In this document: positions 39,837-48,623 of the stretch, piece by piece | How positions within the stretch are numbered: the stretch's first letter is position 1 | Layout of the letters: the number at the start of each line of letters is the position of its first letter | Notes under the pieces: model-generated | Seen by the model: only the letters and a program-made list of their open reading frames with translations | The model's database searches: none | What the model was told of the DNA's origin: nothing | Assembly (NCBI RefSeq): GCF_003865375.1 | Contig: NZ_RQVS01000010.1 | Location: forward strand, 54,768-118,767 | Length of the DNA: 64,000 nucleotides | Direction: 5' to 3' | DNA from: Gulosibacter macacae | GTDB taxonomy: Bacteria > Actinomycetota > Actinomycetes > Actinomycetales > Microbacteriaceae | Position numbers and translations under genes: made by a program

Positions 39837-40622
39837 ATGCATCCGATGAGCATGATTGAACTCAAGATCGACGGCGGTGTCGCCGAGGTCGTCCTCAACG
39901 CACCGAAGAAGCTGAATTCGCTTGGCGAGCAGGATCTGCTCGACCTCGCGGCGGCGCTCGACGAGGCTGCGGCGGCGGGCGCGAAGGCGCTCTACCTGCG
40001 CGGCGAGGGCCGGGCGTTCTGCGCTGGTCGCGATATCGCTGGTGTGGTGCCAGCTGAGGACGACGTTGCCGACTTCCTCGGCAACAAGGTCACCGGCGTG
40101 CTCAAGAAGATCAGCGAGTTCCCGGCGCCGACGTTCGCGGCGGTGCAGGGTGCTTGCCTCGGCGTCGGCCTTGGCCTCGCGCTCGCCTGCGACGTGGTGT
40201 ACGTCGCCGAGAGCGCGAAGATCGGCTCGCCGTTCGCGAACCTCGGTGCCACGCTCGACTCGGGTGGCCACTGGCTGTTCACCGAGCGTCTCGGCACGCA
40301 CCGCACCCTTGACCTCATCTACACGGCTGAGTTCATGTCGGGTCGCGAAGCCGTCGAGCAGGGGCTGTTCAGCCGCTGGGTTGCTGATGACGAGCTCGAT
40401 GAGTTCACTCGATCGCGGGTGGCTCGCGTCGCGGAGGGCGCGCAGCTCGCGTTCGCCACGTCGAAGAAGCTCGTGCAGGATATCCGCGACCGTCGCATCG
40501 GCATGTGGGAATCGATTGCTGACGAGAACGTCGCGCAGGGAGAACTCTGCAAGAGCGAGGACTACGCCGAGGGCTTCAAGGCCTTCCAAGAAAAGCGCAA
40601 GCCGACCTTCACCGGTAAGTAG
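39837..40622 (+). CDS. paaG: 1,2-epoxyphenylacetyl-CoA isomerase (PaaG-like)
   Basis: A 261-residue crotonase-fold protein. Oxyanion-hole segments are FCAGRDIAG and GACLGVGLGLALA. In place of the hydratase glutamates it has GATLDSGGHW, whose Asp matches the isomerase aspartate of PaaG, so it should convert the ring epoxide to oxepin-CoA. Two starts are near, ATG 39837 and ATG 39846; a GGGAG lies just upstream. It ends the paaA operon at a strong terminator. Confidence 0.88.
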   Translation: MHPMSMIELKIDGGVAEVVLNAPKKLNSLGEQDLLDLAAALDEAAAAGAKALYLRGEGRAFCAGRDIAGVVPAEDDVADFLGNKVTGVLKKISEFPAPTFAAVQGACLGVGLGLALACDVVYVAESAKIGSPFANLGATLDSGGHWLFTERLGTHRTLDLIYTAEFMSGREAVEQGLFSRWVADDELDEFTRSRVARVAEGAQLAFATSKKLVQDIRDRRIGMWESIADENVAQGELCKSEDYAEGFKAFQEKRKPTFTGK

Positions 40623-40632
40623 CTCAAGCTTC

Positions 40633-40670
40633 GAGAGCCCCGGTAGCCAGACCTGGCTACCGGGGCTCTC
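40633..40670 (+). terminator. Intrinsic terminator after paaG
   Basis: A perfect 17-bp stem, GAGAGCCCCGGTAGCCA (40633-40649) with 40654-40670, GACC loop, followed by GGCGTTTTC. It probably serves the convergent gene too. Confidence 0.88.
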
Positions 40671-40702
40671 GGCGTTTTCGCGCGCTGGGGCTCTGGATGC
40701 GC

Positions 40703-41926
40703 CTAGATATCCGGCTCGCTCGGCACCTCGCGCACAACCCGAGCCGGATTCCCAACCGCAATGACGCCCGCCGGCAAATCCTTCGTGACGACCGAACCCG
40801 AGCCAACGACGGTGCCAGCACCGATGGTGACGCCACCGAGCACCTGCACGCCGCCGCCGAGCCACACATCGTCGCCGATGGTGATGGGCTTGCCCCATTC
40901 AAGCCCAGAGGCACGAGTCTCAACATGCAGCGGATGCCCAGCCGTAAGCAACTGCGTACCCGGTCCGATGAGCACGCGCTTGCCGATGGTGATCGGCGCC
41001 ACGTCGAGGAACACGCAATTGAAGTTGACGAAGCTACCGGCACCAAACCGAATGTGTGGTCCATAGTCGCAGCGGAACGGCGGGATGATGCGAGTGCCAT
41101 CACCGAGACGACCGAAGAGTTGTTGCAGAAGCGTGGTCGCCGCATCCGTGTCATCGGGATCGAGCAGGTCAAGTTGATGGGCAAGCCGGCGTGCCCGGTG
41201 GCGTTCGGCGAGGAGCGCCGGATCACTATCCAGGTAGGGCTCGGTGGCGAGCATACCGACGCGCGCCGAGTCACGATCGATCCATTCGAGGGCGTCGAGG
41301 AGCGAGCTGATCTCACGCACCTGCGCAGCATCCTGACTCGCCGCATCCTGGTCAGCGGCTGACGCCGCGCCGGTCGCATCGAAGTGCAGCGGCTGCACGC
41401 CGAGACCGAGCGCGGCGGTCGCGTCGATCTCACGGTCGCCGATGGCGATCGTTTCGGCCGGGTCGAGCCCGAACATCTCGAGCGCAAGGCGGTGCATGGA
41501 TGCATCAGGCTTGCGCGCGTGCCCATCCGGCGCGCAGATGAGCCCGTCGATATCGAGGCCGGTGGCATCGAGCAGGGCCTGGGCACTCTCGCGATCGCGA
41601 TGCGTGACGATGATGTTCTTGCCACCGGCCGCTTGCACCGCCGCAATGACGGCCTCGGCGCCAGCCATGACTGGCGGCGGGGATGCTCGCCAGGCGGTCT
41701 TCAGTGCGGCGTAAGCACGCTCGAACTCGGCACGTTCAATGCTGTGCTCGGCTGCCAGCGCCGTCATCGTGTTGGCGATTGAGGTCGTGCGGGTGGACCG
41801 TTCGATGGCGTCGAGCGGCACGTCAATGTCGTGGGCGCGGGCGACGTTGGCGAAGGTGCGATCGACGGCCGGGTAGGTGTCGATGAGCGTGCCGCCCATA
41901 TCCCAAATAATGTTGCGGATGGGCAT
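40703..41926 (-). CDS. Fusion of a HAD-like domain and a maltose-type O-acetyltransferase (left-handed beta helix)
   Basis: A 407-residue two-domain protein. Residues about 1-205 are a HAD hydrolase domain: IIWDMGGTLID with nucleophile Asp9, VTHRDRESAQ (motif II region), and IAIGDREIDATAA (motif IV). The second motif-I aspartate is replaced by Gly11, which is unusual for a phosphatase. Residues about 215-405 are a hexapeptide-repeat acetyltransferase of the Maa/LacA type (Maa-like N-cap, then FVNFNCVFLDVAPITIGKRV, PGTQLLTAGHPLH with the catalytic His, and VWLGGGVQVLGGVTIG). The two may act on one sugar, but the fusion's substrate is not known to me. It lies 24 bp downstream of the SRPBCC gene on the - strand. 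Confidence 0.85.
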   Translation of the reverse strand: MPIRNIIWDMGGTLIDTYPAVDRTFANVARAHDIDVPLDAIERSTRTTSIANTMTALAAEHSIERAEFERAYAALKTAWRASPPPVMAGAEAVIAAVQAAGGKNIIVTHRDRESAQALLDATGLDIDGLICAPDGHARKPDASMHRLALEMFGLDPAETIAIGDREIDATAALGLGVQPLHFDATGAASAADQDAASQDAAQVREISSLLDALEWIDRDSARVGMLATEPYLDSDPALLAERHRARRLAHQLDLLDPDDTDAATTLLQQLFGRLGDGTRIIPPFRCDYGPHIRFGAGSFVNFNCVFLDVAPITIGKRVLIGPGTQLLTAGHPLHVETRASGLEWGKPITIGDDVWLGGGVQVLGGVTIGAGTVVGSGSVVTKDLPAGVIAVGNPARVVREVPSEPDI

Positions 41927-41950
41927 ACGGTGATCCTAGGTAGCGAGCGG

Positions 41951-42463
41951 TTAGACGATGCTGGTCTCGTCGTCGCGGCCAGGAACCGGGGCGCCGACGG
42001 GGAAGCCTTCTGCGGCGTAGCGGTCGTAGATCGTGTCCCAATCGAGTTCGGGGGAGTCGACGCCATAGCTGCGTTCGAGCTTTGCGACGCACTGGTGCCA
42101 TCCGGCGGCTGAGCGCGCGGCCTCGTTGTCATTGATGAGTTTTTCAACGAGGGCGAAGGTGGTGTGCTTGCCATCGTTGCTCAGGGTGATCGTTACTTCG
42201 TGACCGCCACCGAAGGTGAACGAGAGCACTTCAGGGTCGACGAACTTGGTGATCGTGCCGGTGAACTCAATGCCTTGTTCGGCATCAGTGAAGGTGACCT
42301 CAGCGCCCTCGTGCGGCTCGAAGTCGACGGCGAAGGGGAACCAGGCGCTCAAACCGAGCGGGGTGAGTGATTGTGACCACAGGCGCCCGGCAGGAACGGG
42401 AAGTTGTGCGGACAGGCGGACAGCGGGTGAACCATCGCGGGTAGTGAGCTGTGCGTGCGTCAT
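41951..42463 (-). CDS. SRPBCC domain protein (AHSA1-like)
   Basis: A 170-residue START/SRPBCC fold protein of the AHSA1 (activator of Hsp90 ATPase-like) type. Typical segments are LPVPAGRLWSQSLTPLGLSAWF, FTGTITKFVDPEVLSFTFGG and the helix GWHQCVAKLERSYG. Such small ligand-pocket proteins have varied or unknown roles in bacteria. It precedes the HAD/acetyltransferase gene by 24 bp, so they may be co-transcribed. Confidence 0.8.
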   Translation of the reverse strand: MTHAQLTTRDGSPAVRLSAQLPVPAGRLWSQSLTPLGLSAWFPFAVDFEPHEGAEVTFTDAEQGIEFTGTITKFVDPEVLSFTFGGGHEVTITLSNDGKHTTFALVEKLINDNEAARSAAGWHQCVAKLERSYGVDSPELDWDTIYDRYAAEGFPVGAPVPGRDDETSIV

Positions 42464-42554
42464 GGTGAGGAAGCCTACGCGAGCCGGGTGACATTCCGGA
42501 AAAGCGATCGGTGGCGCGTCGATGAGTCGAGCGCCACCGAACTTCGTCAGTGAA

Positions 42555-44006
42555 CTAGAGATTCGGCGACTGGCCCATCGTGACGGTGATCTCGTGCACG
42601 GTGCCGTCGCGGATCACCTTGAAGACAACTTCTTGGCCAACAGAGAAACCACGGACGGTACCCACGAGGTCGCGGGAGCTGGAAATCGTTTCACCGTCGG
42701 CCTCGATGATCACGTCGCCGACCTGAATTCCGGCCTGTTCAGCGGGGCCGCCAGGCTCGACGGTGCGCACCTGGGCGCCAAGCGTTTCCACGCCATTGAG
42801 AATTGCGGTGCCGTCGCCATTGGTGGTGCCGAGGAGGGCATGGGCAACGTCACCGGTTTCGATGAGCTGGGTGACGATGTGATTGGTGAGATCGACCGGG
42901 ATCGCAAAACCAATGCCGATATTGCCCGATTGCGAGCCATTCAGGGTCGCAATGGCCGAGTTGATGCCGACGAGCTCACCGGCGCGATTCACGAGGGCGC
43001 CGCCGGAGTTGCCGGGGTTGAGGGCGGCCGAAGTCTGGATGGCATTCGTGATCGCGGCGGCCTGATTAGCACCCGAGCCGGTGGCGATTGGCCGGTCAAG
43101 CGCCGAGACAATGCCGGTCGTCACCGAGCCAGAGAGCCCGAGCGGGTTGCCGATCGCCGCGACCTCGTCGCCGACTCGGAGCGCGTCAGCATCGCCTCGC
43201 GCAAGGGGCACGAGCGAGGCGGGCTGATTGTCGAGCACGACCACCGCGAGGTCGGTCGGTGCATCGCTACCAATTACCGTGCCGGCGAAGACCTGATTAT
43301 CGACGAGTACCGAGACGCGGCCCTCCGGTGCGTTCTCGACGACGTGGTGGTTCGTGACGATGTGGCCGGCGTCGTCCCAGACGACACCGGAGCCCTGGCT
43401 TCCGCCGCCAGCATCGCTCCCGGCAACCTGAATGGCGACGACTGAATTGGCGACCGTGGCGGCGACTGCGGTCCAATCGCCGCCGGAGCCCTCGGCGAGG
43501 CTCGACCCGCCGTCGCTCGACTGGCTCGTGGCAGCGGGCTGCGGGGGTTCGCCGATGCCCATCGCAGTGAACGCGGCTGCCGTGCCGCCGCCGACGATGA
43601 GTGAGGTAGCGGCTGCCGTGGCGATGATCGCGGTCCACGGTGTGCGAGCCTGGCGGTCACGCGGATGCGGCGCACGGGAAGATCCGCGAGGGCTCGTTCG
43701 AAGTATTGCTCGCGCTGACGCGGTTGTCGCGGGTGCGTCTCGTGGCCCGGGCTCGGCTGTGGCCGGGTGAGCCTGGGTGGTCGACCCGTACGGCTCCGAC
43801 GGCGCATACTCGCTCTGCTCGCGCGCTCCCGGGTGCGGTGACGTTGAGACCGGCGGTGGAACTGCATCCGAGTGCTGGGGTGGCTGCGGGAGGTGCGGAA
43901 GCGGCGGCATCCCTTGGGCTGGCCGGTGGGCTCCCTGAAGCTGCCAGGGAAACTGGTGGTCCGCCGTTTCATCGGGGCCCGGAGTTGGTGCATCGGAATT
44001 GGTCAC
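42555..44006 (-). CDS. HtrA/DegP-type membrane serine protease with PDZ domain
   Basis: A 483-residue trypsin-like protease. A Pro/Ser-rich cytoplasmic region covers residues 1-120, and a single membrane helix about 124-150 (IIATAAATSLIVGGG). The protease domain follows with the triad His221 (VTNHHVV), Asp252 (PTDLAVVVLD) and Ser334 (PGNSGGALVN), and a C-terminal PDZ domain occupies about 390-480. The long Pro-rich leader is usual in actinobacterial HtrA proteins. It probably degrades or senses damaged extracytoplasmic proteins. No sensor or sigma gene is adjacent. Confidence 0.93.
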   Translation of the reverse strand: MTNSDAPTPGPDETADHQFPWQLQGAHRPAQGMPPLPHLPQPPQHSDAVPPPVSTSPHPGAREQSEYAPSEPYGSTTQAHPATAEPGPRDAPATTASARAILRTSPRGSSRAPHPRDRQARTPWTAIIATAAATSLIVGGGTAAAFTAMGIGEPPQPAATSQSSDGGSSLAEGSGGDWTAVAATVANSVVAIQVAGSDAGGGSQGSGVVWDDAGHIVTNHHVVENAPEGRVSVLVDNQVFAGTVIGSDAPTDLAVVVLDNQPASLVPLARGDADALRVGDEVAAIGNPLGLSGSVTTGIVSALDRPIATGSGANQAAAITNAIQTSAALNPGNSGGALVNRAGELVGINSAIATLNGSQSGNIGIGFAIPVDLTNHIVTQLIETGDVAHALLGTTNGDGTAILNGVETLGAQVRTVEPGGPAEQAGIQVGDVIIEADGETISSSRDLVGTVRGFSVGQEVVFKVIRDGTVHEITVTMGQSPNL

Positions 44007-44210
44007 CAGCTAACGGTGCACCTTCGGCGCTGTAAGCCCACTGAATCCGGCCTGCATTCGGGCTGAATTGGCACTGCCCGGCGGCTGAGATCCGTCAACG
44101 TTCGGGCAACACTCAGGTGGCGCACCCGGGCATCCCAGCATCCGACGGCGCGGGCGGCATATCTTTGGTGGTGTCCTGCGCAGTTGGGGGACTACACAAG
44201 GGATCAGAAC

Positions 44211-44251
44211 CAAATTGGGCCGCCGCGAGATTCTCGCGGCGGCCCAATTTG
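44211..44251 (-). terminator. Perfect 19-bp hairpin terminator after thiD
   Basis: Arms 44211-44229 and 44233-44251 are perfectly complementary, with an ATT loop; the arm begins CAAATTGGGCCGCCGCGAG. It follows the thiD stop by 32 bp on the - strand. The rest of 44007-44283 shows no gene. Confidence 0.85.
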
Positions 44252-44283
44252 TTGGCGTCGGGGTTGCTAGTGCTGGTGCTGGC

Positions 44284-45081
44284 TTACGGCTCGCCCTGCC
44301 ATGCGCACGAGAACGGCGCACCGCCGTGGCGACGCTTCGCTACGGCCGCGGTCGTGAACTGCTTCGCGGCACGCGCGGCATCGAGCGGCGAGTACCCCTT
44401 CGCAAGCTCGGCGGTGAGCGCTGCGGCGAGCGTGCATCCGGCGCCGGAGACCTTGTCTTGACCGAACTTCGGGGCCGACAGAATCGTCGCCTCACCGTTC
44501 GAGACGAACACGTCGGTCGCCTCGGTGCCTGGCTGGTCGATGCCGAGCTTGGCATACACGTGCGGCACGCCCTGGTCGGCGATCGCGCGAGCGGCTTCGA
44601 TGAGCTCGTCGACGGTTGTGATGCCCTTGTGGCCTGAAAGCACCTCAGTCTCGAAGAGGTTCGGGGTGACGACCGTCGCCCGCGGCAGGATGAGTTCGCG
44701 CAGCGCATTATCGACGTCGAGCGCTTCGCTCGCCTCCTGCCCCTTGCAGATGAGCACCGGGTCGACGATGACGTTGCGGAACTGGCGCTCGTCAAGGATG
44801 CGGGCGACGGTTTCGATCATGGGCACTGAGCCGAGCATGCCGATTTTCACGGTGTCGAGTTGCTCGTGCACGCCGAACGCCGCCTCGACCTGTGCGGCGG
44901 TGACCTCCGGCGGGATCGGGTGGACGCGGTGCTTCCAACCGTCTTCCGGGTCGAACGAAACGATGAGGGTGAGCGCGGCCGAACCGAAGGTGCCGAGCTG
45001 GTGGAAGGTGCGCAGATCAACCTGCGCGCCCGCGCCGCCGCTCGCCTCGGATCCGGCGATGGTGAGCACGTTGGGAATCAT
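44284..45081 (-). CDS. thiD: Hydroxymethylpyrimidine/phosphomethylpyrimidine kinase (ThiD/PdxK type)
   Basis: A 265-residue ribokinase-fold kinase. The N-terminus has AGSEASGGAGAQVDLRTF (substrate-binding), the middle DPVLICKGQEA, and the C-terminus VSGAGCTLAAALTAELAKG with the anion-hole and catalytic Cys. It phosphorylates HMP (thiamine precursor) and possibly pyridoxal; the Cys-type GAGC motif fits ThiD/PdxK of Gram-positives. I chose the ATG at 45081. It sits alone, 67 bp after the sulfurtransferase. Confidence 0.9.
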   Translation of the reverse strand: MIPNVLTIAGSEASGGAGAQVDLRTFHQLGTFGSAALTLIVSFDPEDGWKHRVHPIPPEVTAAQVEAAFGVHEQLDTVKIGMLGSVPMIETVARILDERQFRNVIVDPVLICKGQEASEALDVDNALRELILPRATVVTPNLFETEVLSGHKGITTVDELIEAARAIADQGVPHVYAKLGIDQPGTEATDVFVSNGEATILSAPKFGQDKVSGAGCTLAAALTAELAKGYSPLDAARAAKQFTTAAVAKRRHGGAPFSCAWQGEP

Positions 45082-45148
45082 GTGGGGGCTTTCTCGAGTC
45101 CTAGTGCGGAGAACTACCGCTAACCAACCAGGGTAAGGGAATGGCCAG

Positions 45149-45979
45149 CTAGTCGCGTACGACGGGGCGGGATGCGTCGGCCGACCATTGGCTCCACGAA
45201 CCGGGATAGAGGCGGCCAACGCCGAGGCCGGCGTGTTCGAGCACGAGAAGGTTGTGGGTAGCGGTGACACCTGAGCCGCAGTACGAGACGACCGGGGTGC
45301 CGCGTTCGATGCCGATGGCGGCGAAGCGGGCGCGGAGGGTGTCGAGGTCGGCGAGGGCGCCGTTGACCAAATGTTCGCGTGTGGGGATGCTCCGGGCGCC
45401 GGGGATGTGCCCGGGCCGCGGATCGACGGTATCTTCGCCGTGGAAGCGCTCGGCGGGCCGGGCGTCGATGAGTACCGTCTCGTCGTCGAGATCGGCCACC
45501 TCGTCGGCCTCGGCGATGAGCCAGGCGGGCCACGGGGATGCACGGAACCTCACGGGCGCTGGCGTCGGCACCTCTATGGTGTGGGGTTCGGGGCTCGCAG
45601 CGATGCCGCCGTCGAGTACGGCAGCCGGATGCCCGAGGGCGCGCAGGAGCCAAACGAGTCGCGCCGCGTAGACGCCGCCTTCGTCGTCGTAGGCGATGAC
45701 GGGGCGCGTACCGTCGATGCCGAGTTCGCCCATGCGGGTGGCGAAGTGGATTGGGTCGGGGAGCGGATGGCGGCCACGTTCGGGGGAGGCCGGGTCGGAG
45801 AGGTCGGTGTCGACGTCGACGAAGACGGCACCGGGGAGGTGGCCCGCGAGGTATTCCTCGTGTTTCGGGCCGGCGAGGGTCCAACGCACATCGGCGAGAA
45901 TCGGCTGGGGAAGTGCGGTGTCGACACGGCGGGCTTCGACCCACGCCCAGTCAACAAACGGCGGAACAGCGGTACTCAT
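45149..45979 (-). CDS. sseA: Sulfurtransferase with two rhodanese domains (SseA type)
   Basis: A 276-residue tandem rhodanese protein. The inactive first domain covers about 10-135, and the active second domain about 160-275. The catalytic loop YCGSGVTATH carries the sulfur-accepting cysteine; CGSGVT is typical of 3-mercaptopyruvate sulfurtransferases, whereas thiosulfate enzymes have CRKGVT. No Shine-Dalgarno choice alters the ATG at 45979. A run of family A repeats lies upstream of the gene. Confidence 0.9.
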   Translation of the reverse strand: MSTAVPPFVDWAWVEARRVDTALPQPILADVRWTLAGPKHEEYLAGHLPGAVFVDVDTDLSDPASPERGRHPLPDPIHFATRMGELGIDGTRPVIAYDDEGGVYAARLVWLLRALGHPAAVLDGGIAASPEPHTIEVPTPAPVRFRASPWPAWLIAEADEVADLDDETVLIDARPAERFHGEDTVDPRPGHIPGARSIPTREHLVNGALADLDTLRARFAAIGIERGTPVVSYCGSGVTATHNLLVLEHAGLGVGRLYPGSWSQWSADASRPVVRD

Positions 45980-45999
45980 GCCTCGAGCGTAGGCGGCTC

Positions 46000-46177
46000 A
46001 GCGCCTTGTTGGTCGAGGCAACCCACCCACTTTGGTTGGTCGAGTTGCGGCGGGGTCTCGCTTGGCTTCGCAACTCGACCAACCAACAACCTGGGTGATC
46101 GAGTAGGCCCGTAGGGCCGGATCGAGACCCCCAGGCCGCGGGTCTCGATCCGCTTCGCTACTCGACCAGCCAAAGGG
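46000..46177. repeat. Dispersed palindromic repeat, family A, copy 2 (compound)
   Basis: A cluster of family A palindromes: a perfect 18-bp hairpin (46032-46049 with 46069-46086, TTGGTTGGTCGAGTTGCG) and a second perfect hairpin, GGATCGAGACCC (46119-46130) with 46140-46151, then CTACTCGACC. The region lies between the HAD gene's end and the sulfurtransferase start on the - strand. Nothing coding is seen. Confidence 0.8.
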
Positions 46178-46186
46178 GGCTGCGCC

Positions 46187-46888
46187 TTACGCGCCTACCC
46201 GATCAGCCAGCGTGGGCAGCAGCTCCATCAAACTCCGTAGCGCATCCGCATCCCCGTGCTGTCCTTCCCGATCAACGAGCACCGCCTGCATCCCGAATGC
46301 CCGCGCCGCCGCCACATCGATATCTGGCCGGTCACCCACATGCAGCACCCGCTCCGGCGCAAACCCCACCGCAGCGCACGCAGCCTCATACATCCGCGGG
46401 CTCGGCTTTGGCGCGCCGACGTCGTCGGCGGTAATCAGCCGGCCGAGCCGATCGCCCACACCTATTGCATCGAGCTTCGCCCGCTGAATCGGTCGGATCC
46501 CGTTCGAGAGCACCGCTACCGGCAAATGCAATTCCGCGAACGCCTCGAGGAACGGCGCGACGTCGGGAAACGGTTGCCAATGCCGCTCATACGCCGCAAC
46601 ATACTCGGCGAATTGCGCATCCAATTGCCAATCGTCACCGGGCAAGCCGCCGATGAGCGGCAGGAACTCGCGCACCCGCCCGCGTCGCTGCGCGGCGAAA
46701 TCAATCTCACCGCGTTCCCAGCGGCCAAACCACTCGTGCTCGATGCGCAGCCATTCTGCGGCAAGCTCCGCAGTCGTGGCACTTCCGAGCGCACCGATCC
46801 ACTCACCGAAGCCCGCAGTTGCCGAGGCATCGTGGTCGTGCAGCGTGCCATCGAGGTCAAATACCACTGCTGAGATGGGTGTGCTCAC
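46187..46888 (-). CDS. HAD family hydrolase
   Basis: A 233-residue haloacid-dehalogenase-type hydrolase with both motif-I aspartates (VVFDLDGTLHD), a helical cap at about 20-100, motif II VLSNGIRP, the motif III lysine in GAPKPSPRMYE and motif IV HVGDRPDIDVAAA. It probably dephosphorylates a small metabolite; the substrate is unknown. Its GTG start overlaps the stop of the upstream ATPase gene by 4 bp (GTGA), so the two are translationally coupled. Confidence 0.88.
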   Translation of the reverse strand: MSTPISAVVFDLDGTLHDHDASATAGFGEWIGALGSATTAELAAEWLRIEHEWFGRWERGEIDFAAQRRGRVREFLPLIGGLPGDDWQLDAQFAEYVAAYERHWQPFPDVAPFLEAFAELHLPVAVLSNGIRPIQRAKLDAIGVGDRLGRLITADDVGAPKPSPRMYEAACAAVGFAPERVLHVGDRPDIDVAAARAFGMQAVLVDREGQHGDADALRSLMELLPTLADRVGA

Positions 46889-48111
46889 GAGAGTTCCTTC
46901 GGGAGCTTCGCGCGCATCCGTTCAATGGGTACGAGTTCGTCGTCGACCTGCGGATATTTCGCGCGTACATACTGGGCAAATAGCGGCGAGGCGAAGCGGA
47001 TGCGGCCATGTCGCACTGCCACGAGGTCGCCTTCGCGGATGAGGGCAGCACGCACCACGCTGAGCTGCTTCTGGGTGCGGCCGAGCACTTCGGCGACGTC
47101 AGCAGTGCGAGCTTCGGGTCCGCAGAGATCGACAGCGGCGAGATATTCGCGTTCGCGATCGCTGAGTTCATCCCAGCGCGGCTCGAGGGTGGTGGTTTCA
47201 AGCCGGTCAGCGACAACGGGAATCGCCGCCTCGACATCGGCGAGCGTGAGTTGCTCGGGCCCGGGCGCCTGCTTCCACACTTCGGCGGCGAGTAGCTGCA
47301 GGTGGGCCGGATACCCGTGGGTAAAGGCGAGCGCGCGGTCGAGCGCGGCGGGTTCCCAGTGCACCCCGCGCTGTTGCGCGGGTGCGACGAGCGCGAGCTT
47401 CGCATCGGTGGGGCTCAGCGACACCGGCAGCGTTTCGACGCGAAAGAGGCGGTCAGGATGCGTCACCCCGGCGGCCTTGAGCGCAGCGAAGGTGTGCGGC
47501 AGGCCGCAGCCGGCGAACAGCAGGGGAGCGGTGCCGTGGTGCACGCTCGCTTGCTGGAGGACTGCCGCGAGAAGGGCGAGATCGCGTGGGTCGGCCACCT
47601 GAATCTCATCGAGGGTGATCAGGATGCCGCCGCGGCGACGCTTCTTGCGGATCGCCTCGGCCACTTCGCTGAGTCGCTTCGCAAGCATCCGGGCATCGCG
47701 CGGCTCGCCCCGCGCGGGACGTTCGCGGTGGTTGAGGTCGATGCCGGCACGCATCCCGGCGAAGCCGACTTCGAGGCCGCCGAGCCACCCGGTGAGGCGA
47801 TCCCAGAGCGGTTCTTTCTCGGAACGATCAATCGCCTGCGCGGTGAGTGAGGCCATGAGCCCTTCGCCATGGGCGACGGCTTGAAAGCTGAGGAGGTCAA
47901 ACCCGGCTTCTTCCGCTTGGTGGGCGAGGGTTGCGAGGAGCACCGTCTTACCGACACCGCGCGGGCCGACGAGGAGCCAGTCGTCGGCGGCATTGCGTCC
48001 GTCAGCGGCGACTTCGTTGAGCTGCAATGCCCAATCGGCGATGAGGTCGTCGCGGCCGGCGAGAAGCGGTGGTCGGCGGCCAGGTCCGGGGGAGTAGAGG
48101 CGTCCCTGCAT
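46885..48111 (-). CDS. AAA-type ATPase with C-terminal winged helix
   Basis: A 408-residue ATPase of the orc1/cdc6-like AAA_16 group. Walker A is GPRGVGKTVLLATL (near 48-61), Walker B ILITLDEIQ (near 165), and a sensor-type Arg/Asn region follows. The C-terminal about 80 residues look like a winged helix (LSDREREYLAAVDLCGPEA, TADVAEVLGRTQKQLS). It couples to the HAD gene. Relatives are widespread in Actinobacteria without a clear role; regulation or DNA-linked ATPase work is only inference. Confidence 0.8.
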   Translation of the reverse strand: MQGRLYSPGPGRRPPLLAGRDDLIADWALQLNEVAADGRNAADDWLLVGPRGVGKTVLLATLAHQAEEAGFDLLSFQAVAHGEGLMASLTAQAIDRSEKEPLWDRLTGWLGGLEVGFAGMRAGIDLNHRERPARGEPRDARMLAKRLSEVAEAIRKKRRRGGILITLDEIQVADPRDLALLAAVLQQASVHHGTAPLLFAGCGLPHTFAALKAAGVTHPDRLFRVETLPVSLSPTDAKLALVAPAQQRGVHWEPAALDRALAFTHGYPAHLQLLAAEVWKQAPGPEQLTLADVEAAIPVVADRLETTTLEPRWDELSDREREYLAAVDLCGPEARTADVAEVLGRTQKQLSVVRAALIREGDLVAVRHGRIRFASPLFAQYVRAKYPQVDDELVPIERMRAKLPKELS

Positions 48112-48193
48112 GAGGGCAGAGTAGGCGATCGACCTGAATAGATCGGTTTAGATATGCGGCAATATCTCTGCGAATCTACATGGATGCACTGGG

Positions 48194-48508
48194 CTAGCTG
48201 TCGGGGTCAGCTTCTGTTGACGAATTCTCAGCATCTTCTGAGGATGCGAGCGCTGCAATTGAGGCCGCGAACCGTTGCTGCGCACCCTGCTTCGTGAGCT
48301 TGAAGCTCGTGCCGATCTTGGCCCATGAGACCTTCTCGGCTCGGGCATTGCTTACCGCGAGTAGCTCGAGTTGCTCGGCAATCTCGCGGATCTGCCGGGC
48401 TTTATCGAGGGTGTCGAGGGGTGCGTCCGCCCGTTCGAGCGCCACGAGCGACTCGATAAGTTCGCGACGAAGCTCGTCGAGTTCGCGGTGGTGCGGTGGC
48501 GTCGACAT
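48194..48508 (-). CDS. Small HTH-like protein
   Basis: A 104-residue protein. The N-terminal half is a charged helix pair (ELDELRRELIESLVALERA); residues about 58-82 (KVSWAKIGTSFKLTKQGAQQ) fit a helix-turn-helix of the 'W-A-x-I-G' type seen in small actinobacterial DNA-binding proteins. The C-terminus is acidic. It lies upstream of the ATPase gene on the same strand with an 82-bp gap. Function unknown. Confidence 0.65.
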   Translation of the reverse strand: MSTPPHHRELDELRRELIESLVALERADAPLDTLDKARQIREIAEQLELLAVSNARAEKVSWAKIGTSFKLTKQGAQQRFAASIAALASSEDAENSSTEADPDS

Positions 48509-48623
48509 AGCATCACCATACCAACAAACGGCAACCCGAAGTTGACGAAGTGGTCAATAGCTGGTTGACTCGTGTTGTTCGACCGGGAAACTCCCGGAAC
48601 CATGACCCACTGGAGGTAACACC

